Positions 60,015 to 64,000 of a DNA stretch of 64,000 nucleotides are shown here, piece by piece (position 1 is the stretch's first letter; every line of letters begins with the position of its first letter). The notes beneath the pieces were generated by a model. It made no database searches, was not told where the DNA came from, and saw only the letters and a list, made by a program, of their open reading frames with translations. The position numbers and the translations under genes were made by a program. Source of the stretch: Confluentibacter lentus (GTDB lineage: Bacteria > Bacteroidota > Bacteroidia > Flavobacteriales > Flavobacteriaceae); NCBI RefSeq assembly GCF_002806995.1, contig NZ_NIHE01000003.1, forward strand, positions 425,540 to 489,539, in the 5' to 3' direction.

Positions 60015-60554
60015 TTATTTTTCAATTAAGTACACGGAATCTTCGTTTTCATTTTCCAACCAATGCACTTTTACTTTTTCGTTATTGATGACATCTACTT
60101 GTCGGCCACGATAATCTGGCTGAATGGGTAAATGCCTGCTAAATCGTCTGTCAATCAATGTTAATAGTTCAATCTCTTTGGGCCTTCCAAATGACTGTAT
60201 GGCTGTGAGTGCCGACCGAATGCTTCTGCCTGTATATAATACATCATCAATAAAAACGACGTTTTTATCTTCAACTATAAAATTGATTTCTGTTTTATTG
60301 GCTTCTAAAGGTTTATCGCCTCTTCTAAAATCATCTCTATAAAACGTGATATCTAAATGGCCGAGTTGGATATTTTTGACTTTATAGTCTTCTCTTAATA
60401 TTTTCGCAATTCTATTTGCTAAAAAAATTCCTCTTGGCTGTAGACCAATTAAAACGGTATTCGAGAAATCATTATGTTTTTCAATAAGTTGACAAGCCAA
60501 TCGGTGAAGAATGATGTTTACCTCTTTTGCGTTAAGTAAAACTTTTTGACTCAT
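60015..60554 (-). CDS. pyrR: PyrR bifunctional regulator / uracil phosphoribosyltransferase
   Basis: A 179-residue phosphoribosyltransferase-fold protein. The PRPP-binding loop is NVVFIDDVLYTGRSIRSAL; ANRIAKILRE, GHLDITFYRDDF and LLTLIDRRFSRHLPIQPDY fit PyrR. In Bacillus it binds the pyr mRNA leader and causes attenuation; here the gap to its likely promoter leaves only about 20 nt of leader, so a classical attenuator ahead of pyrR is not present. It is first in a pyrR-pyrB unit. Confidence 0.94.
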   Translation of the reverse strand: MSQKVLLNAKEVNIILHRLACQLIEKHNDFSNTVLIGLQPRGIFLANRIAKILREDYKVKNIQLGHLDITFYRDDFRRGDKPLEANKTEINFIVEDKNVVFIDDVLYTGRSIRSALTAIQSFGRPKEIELLTLIDRRFSRHLPIQPDYRGRQVDVINNEKVKVHWLENENEDSVYLIEK

Positions 60555-60579
60555 ATGCTGTCCAAACGTATCAGGGGTA

Positions 60580-60587
60580 CAAATGTA
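60580..60587 (-). promoter_or_regulatory. -7 promoter element of pyrR-pyrB
   Basis: On the minus strand TACATTTG matches TAnnTTTG, 25 bp before the pyrR ATG. No TTG is clear at the -33 distance. The leader would be about 20 nt long. Confidence 0.45.
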
Positions 60588-60628
60588 ATGTAAAAAATTA
60601 AAAATTTTAATTTAAAATACTGATTAAT

Positions 60629-60660
60629 AAAAAAAGCCTCCAATTAAATGGAGGCTTTTA
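60629..60660 (-). terminator. Terminator after rpsA
   Basis: AAAAGCCTCCA and TGGAGGCTTTT pair (60630-60641 with 60649-60659), with A- and T-rich flanks, 25 bp after the rpsA stop. It also separates rpsA from pyrR. Confidence 0.88.
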
Positions 60661-60684
60661 AATTCATAAATGGATTTCAGCAAA

Positions 60685-62535
60685 TTATTTTTTTGCTTTT
60701 TTGGCAGGTTTGCCATCCATTTTATCTTTAAGAGCTTGTAAAGCTTCATTAGCATCACCTAAAGTTGGTTTTGCTTCTGCTGCTTGAGCTTCTGCTTTTT
60801 TAACAGCTGCTTTAACTTGCGCTACTTCTTCTGCTTTAAATACAGCAGTATGAGATGCTACAACACGTTTAAACTCTTTATTGAACTCTATAATTTTAAA
60901 CTCAGCTTTATCGCCTTGTTTAAGTTTGCTACCATCTTCTTTTTCAAGGTGACGTGTAGGAACAAAAGCAACGATATCTTCGTTAAACTCTACAGTAGCG
61001 CCTTTGTCAACTATTTCAGAAATAACAGCCGTGTGAACCGTTTCTAAAGCGAAATCTGTTTCATATTCATCCCAAGGATTTACAGTAGTTTGTTTGTGAC
61101 CTAAACTTAATTTACGTCCTTCAACATCCAACTCCAATACAATCACATCTAATTTATCACCAACAGCACAAAACTCACTTGGATGCTTGATTTTTTTAGT
61201 CCAAGATAAATCCGAAATGTAAATCAATCCATCAATACCTTCTTCTAATTCTACGAATACACCAAAGTTTGTAAAGTTACGCACAGTTCCAACATGTTTA
61301 GAACCTAATGGATATTTGCTTGTAATATCTGTCCAAGGATCAGAAGTTAATTGTTTGATACCTAGAGACATTTTACGCTCTTCTCTATCTAAAGTTAAGA
61401 TAACTGCCTCAACTTCGTCTCCAACAGAAACGAAATCTTGTGCAGAACGTAAATGCGTTGACCATGACATTTCAGATACGTGGATTAAACCTTCAACACC
61501 ATCAGCAACTTCAATAAAGGCACCATAATCTGCAATAACAACTACTTTTCCTTTTACTTTATCACCAACAGTAACTGTATCAGCTAAAGCTTCCCATGGG
61601 TGTTTGCTTAATTGTTTTAATCCTAATTGGATTCTTGATTTGTTTTCATCAAAATCAAGGATTACCACATTCAGTTTTTGATCTAATTCTACAATTTCAT
61701 TTGGATGGTTAATTCTAGCCCAAGATAAATCTGTGATATGGATTAAACCGTCAACGCCACCAAGATCAATAAACACACCGTAAGATGTAATGTTTTTAAC
61801 AACACCTTCCAATACTTGACCTTTTTCTAATTGACCAATGATTTCTTTTTTCTGTACTTCAATATCTGCTTCAATAAGCGCTTTATGTGATACAACGACG
61901 TTTTTGAATTCATGGTTGATTTTAACCACTTTGAACTCCATAGTTTTATTCACATATTGATCGTAATCCCTGATTGGTTTTACATCAATTTGAGAACCTG
62001 GTAAGAATGCTTCGATACCAAAAACATCTACAATCATACCACCTTTCGTTCTGCATTTAACAAAACCATTAACGATTTCACCAGAGTCATGTGCCGCATT
62101 AACACGATCCCATGCTTTGATTACACGCGCTTTTCTGTGAGACAATACTAATTGTCCTGTTGCATCTTCACGAACATCAATTAATACTTCTACTTTGTCC
62201 CCAACTTTTAAGTTAGGATTGTAGCGAAACTCGTTTAAAGAGATAACTCCTTCAGATTTCGCATTGATATCAATAATAGCATCTCTATCAGAAATGTGTA
62301 CTACTGTACCAATCACAACCTCGTCATTAAGTGTGTCAACAAATTTTTCTGCTACTAATTTTTCAAATTCTTTAAGTTGTTTGTCATCAACTTCATCAAT
62401 ACCTTCTTGGTAATTGTGCCAGTTAAAGCTTGCTAAGAATTTTTCAGGATTTGCTTGAGCTTCAGATACTACTGGAGCTTCTACAGTTGTTGCTTCTAGT
62501 GCATCAACTTCAGCTTGTTTTGCTTTTTCAGCCAT
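60685..62535 (-). CDS. rpsA: 30S ribosomal protein S1
   Basis: Binds mRNA and helps start translation on the 30S subunit. The 616-residue protein has six S1 (OB-fold) RNA-binding repeats; clear ones include EGVVKNITSYGVFIDLGGVD, KGKVVVIADYGAFIEVADGV and VGTVRNFTNFGVFVELEEGI, each followed by the G-L-I-H/Y-I-S-D/E motif. An acidic N-terminal extension (ALEATTVEAPVVSEAQANPE) and a lysine/alanine-rich C-terminus are usual in Bacteroidetes. It is preceded by a long leader (about 160 nt) from a TATTTTTG box and closed by a strong terminator. Confidence 0.97.
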   Translation of the reverse strand: MAEKAKQAEVDALEATTVEAPVVSEAQANPEKFLASFNWHNYQEGIDEVDDKQLKEFEKLVAEKFVDTLNDEVVIGTVVHISDRDAIIDINAKSEGVISLNEFRYNPNLKVGDKVEVLIDVREDATGQLVLSHRKARVIKAWDRVNAAHDSGEIVNGFVKCRTKGGMIVDVFGIEAFLPGSQIDVKPIRDYDQYVNKTMEFKVVKINHEFKNVVVSHKALIEADIEVQKKEIIGQLEKGQVLEGVVKNITSYGVFIDLGGVDGLIHITDLSWARINHPNEIVELDQKLNVVILDFDENKSRIQLGLKQLSKHPWEALADTVTVGDKVKGKVVVIADYGAFIEVADGVEGLIHVSEMSWSTHLRSAQDFVSVGDEVEAVILTLDREERKMSLGIKQLTSDPWTDITSKYPLGSKHVGTVRNFTNFGVFVELEEGIDGLIYISDLSWTKKIKHPSEFCAVGDKLDVIVLELDVEGRKLSLGHKQTTVNPWDEYETDFALETVHTAVISEIVDKGATVEFNEDIVAFVPTRHLEKEDGSKLKQGDKAEFKIIEFNKEFKRVVASHTAVFKAEEVAQVKAAVKKAEAQAAEAKPTLGDANEALQALKDKMDGKPAKKAKK

Positions 62536-62708
62536 TTAAGATAATTTAAGTAATATAATTTGTCGCTTTCGCGGAAACACAATTACACTACATTTTGTAT
62601 TCTGTATGCTTCGGAAGATTTAAGCAATTTACACACAGAAGTGTTATAAATATTTTTGTCTCGTTCCTTCTGTCGTTCCTGTAAATTGCCAAAAGGAGCG
62701 CAAAAATA
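62536..62708 (-). promoter_or_regulatory. rpsA promoter (-7 box) and long 5-prime leader
   Basis: On the minus strand TATTTTTG (62701-62708) fits the -7 consensus; a TTG at the right distance is not evident. The transcript leader would be about 160 nt, containing short inverted segments and the repeated words AGGAACGA and GGAACGA. A leader this long could host autogenous control of S1, but no known motif was recognised. Confidence 0.5.
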
Positions 62709-62831
62709 CACAATTTCAATAAATTAGCCTAATTAGAAAAGAAATATTTTATGTAGGAATATTTGTGATAGAATTAATTTGAAAATGCATTAAACCTTAG
62801 TATATTTAATAAATTATAAAAACATATAGTT

Positions 62832-63212
62832 ATGACAGTAAAAGCAAAATATCAACCCGTACTCGATTTAGGAGAAGCTTTAAACATTAAAGATGGTGAT
62901 GTTAAAGAAGAAAATGGTGTTTTAAAAGTTAAAGGAACTGCAAAAACGAATTATGAAAAGAATCTGCTTTGGGATAAAATCAAGGAAATTGGGGGAGAAA
63001 ACCCTTCTGATATCATGGCGAATATAAAAGTTGCCGATGAAAGCGTTTACCATAGGCATACCGTAAAAAGTGGCGAAACACTTAGTAAAATTGCTAAGCA
63101 GTATTATGACAACCCTTCTAAATACCAAGCAATTTTTAAGGCGAACTCAGATATTTTAAAGAATCCGGATTTAATTCATCCTGGGCAGGAATTGATTATT
63201 CCAAACTTATAA
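62832..63212 (+). CDS. LysM-domain protein, Kbp/YgaU-like
   Basis: A 126-residue cytoplasmic protein without signal peptide. The N-terminal half (about 1-70) is a BON-like domain (VKEENGVLKVKGTAKTNYEK), and the C-terminal half (about 75-126) a LysM domain (HTVKSGETLSKIAKQYYDNP with IHPGQELIIPNL). This is the arrangement of E. coli Kbp (YgaU), a potassium-binding protein. The N-terminal MTVKAKYQPVLDLGEAL also fits. It is followed by a bidirectional terminator shared with cmk. Confidence 0.87.
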   Translation: MTVKAKYQPVLDLGEALNIKDGDVKEENGVLKVKGTAKTNYEKNLLWDKIKEIGGENPSDIMANIKVADESVYHRHTVKSGETLSKIAKQYYDNPSKYQAIFKANSDILKNPDLIHPGQELIIPNL

Positions 63213-63216
63213 ATTT

Positions 63217-63242
63217 AAAAGAGGTTAAAAACCTCTTTTTTT
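63217..63242. terminator. Bidirectional terminator between the LysM gene and cmk
   Basis: AAAAGAGGTT and AACCTCTTTT pair around AAA, with A and T tails on either side. The convergent genes end at 63212 and 63241. Confidence 0.88.
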
Positions 63243-63936
63243 ATGACTTCTCTTTTAATGTTTTGTTTACTAAATCTAGAATAATTTGAAATTGTTCGTC
63301 TTTTGTCATATCGGAATTATCAATTTCAATAGCATCCTTTGCTTTAACTAATGGAGAATCAGTTCTGTGTGAATCTATATAATCACGCTCTTGAACATTT
63401 TTTAGAACATCATCATACAAAACCTTTTCTCCTCTTTTAATAAGTTCATCAAAACGTCTTTTTGCTCTATTTTCAGCATTGGCCGTTAGAAATAATTTAA
63501 GTTCTGCATCAGGAAAAACGACCGTGCCAATATCCCTTCCGTCCATAATAACACCTTTTCCCTTCCCAAGCTTTTGTTGTTGTTTCACCAACTGACTTCT
63601 AACTTCTGAAATTTCGGCAACCTTGCTTACAAAATTCGAAACTTCTAAGGTTCGTATCTGCTTTTCAATATTTTCATCATTTAAGTACACTTCTGCAAAT
63701 CCAACCTCTTTATTAAACACAAAGTTTAAATGGATATCATCTAAATGGGAAACCAGTGAATCGATATCAAACCTTTCTTTATTTATAAAATTGTGTTTCA
63801 TGGCATACCAAGTCACCGCTCTGTACATGGCACCAGAATCCACATACGTATAGCCCAAATGTTTAGCAAGACGCTTAGCTACCGTACTTTTTCCGGTAGA
63901 TGAAAACCCGTCTATGGCTATGGTTATTTTGGTCAT
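63241..63936 (-). CDS. cmk: Cytidylate kinase
   Basis: Phosphorylates CMP and dCMP with ATP. The P-loop is GFSSTGKSTVAKRLAKHLG (residues about 9-27), followed by YVDSGAMYRAVTWYAMKHN, the CMP-binding MDGRDIGTVVFPDAELKLFL and ANAENRAKRRFDELIKRGE, and the lid region with HRTDSPLVKAKDAIEIDNS. The 231-residue length is normal. Its start codon lies 6 bp from a heptanucleotide tandem repeat, so its ribosome-binding region and probably its promoter are next to or inside that repeat. Confidence 0.95.
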   Translation of the reverse strand: MTKITIAIDGFSSTGKSTVAKRLAKHLGYTYVDSGAMYRAVTWYAMKHNFINKERFDIDSLVSHLDDIHLNFVFNKEVGFAEVYLNDENIEKQIRTLEVSNFVSKVAEISEVRSQLVKQQQKLGKGKGVIMDGRDIGTVVFPDAELKLFLTANAENRAKRRFDELIKRGEKVLYDDVLKNVQERDYIDSHRTDSPLVKAKDAIEIDNSDMTKDEQFQIILDLVNKTLKEKS

Positions 63937-63942
63937 TGGTTG

Positions 63943-64000
63943 TTGGGTCTTGGGTCTTGGGTCTTGGGTCTTGGGTCTTGGGTCTTGGGTCTTGGGTCTT
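63943..64000. repeat. Perfect heptanucleotide tandem repeat (TTGGGTC)n upstream of cmk
   Basis: At least eight copies of TTGGGTC from 63943 to the window end, without interruption, so the true copy number is unknown. On the coding strand of cmk the unit is GACCCAA. It occupies the 5-prime untranslated region of cmk. Confidence 0.95.

Noticed and set aside
63943..64000. Chromosome end (telomere) suggested by the heptamer
   Set aside because: A TTGGGTC array of unknown length beside a housekeeping gene is adequately explained as a simple repeat; the edge is only the window limit.

Overview
The window reads as a chromosomal segment of a marine-type Flavobacteriaceae (Bacteroidetes) bacterium. 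Supporting signs are the AT-rich composition, -7 boxes of the Bacteroidetes form TAnnTTTG, a type IX secretion (T9SS) cargo followed by PorP/SprF- and PorE-like proteins, a complete ebo cluster, an aspartokinase-homoserine dehydrogenase fusion of the flavobacterial kind, and intergenic repeats typical of this family. Almost all genes are ordinary chromosomal genes. I see no prophage, insertion sequence, transposase, integrase, CRISPR array, tRNA or rRNA.

Layout. 1-89: start of nnrD (minus). 186-5673: threonine operon with a 34-codon leader peptide and attenuator, then thrA, thrB, a frameshifted four-helix-bundle gene between inverted repeats, and thrC. 5678-10471: small membrane protein, then a beta-glucoside/hexose module (GPH-type transporter, GH1 beta-glucosidase, secreted aldose 1-epimerase). 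10507-11257: a lipoprotein gene enclosed by nested inverted repeats and a large attC-like palindrome. 11398-18647: gcvT, glsA, a sugar-nucleotide-type reductase, pterin dehydratase, yebC, an Idh/MocA and ThuA pair, and a NYN nuclease-like gene. 18822-21410: large secreted zinc metalloprotease. 21577-26194 (minus): RecD-like helicase, DUF4126, kdsB, HAD hydrolase and a KdnB-like Fe-dehydrogenase, suggesting 8-amino-Kdo lipopolysaccharide. 26324-31856: membrane protein, DUF3822, rsmD, lipoprotein, rnpB (minus), dnaX, lipoprotein. 31858-38280 (minus): the six-gene ebo cluster (eboA to eboF), divergent from a miaE-like gene. 38974-43243 (minus): outer-membrane barrel, ppx, ppk1, sixA. 43707-55344: T9SS locus with a 2063-residue repeat-rich protein, PorP/SprF and two tandem PorE-like OmpA proteins. 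55438-64000: a frameshifted DUF2306 gene, a CAP lipoprotein, pdxH, rnz between two small possibly STAS-like proteins, pyrB, pyrR, rpsA, a LysM protein, cmk, and a heptanucleotide tandem repeat running off the window end.

The most unusual material is between genes. Four copies (9095-14910) of a roughly 90-125 bp element share a conserved frame (outer stem, central stem). Most of the internal hairpins differ in sequence between copies yet still pair, the signature of selection on or propagation of structure; the left hairpin is shared by two copies and lost in one. Degenerate repeats with a period near 7 bp occupy five intergenic positions. A lipoprotein cassette has nested inverted repeats and an attC-like end. 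Two perfect ATCGAT-centred palindromes spaced 20 bp apart precede sixA. The thr attenuator embeds its control codons in the terminator arm. The giant T9SS protein carries seven 219-222 bp repeats in a higher-order 1-2-3 / 4 / 5-6-7 arrangement. The ebo cluster is the best candidate for a multi-gene system of unknown product here.
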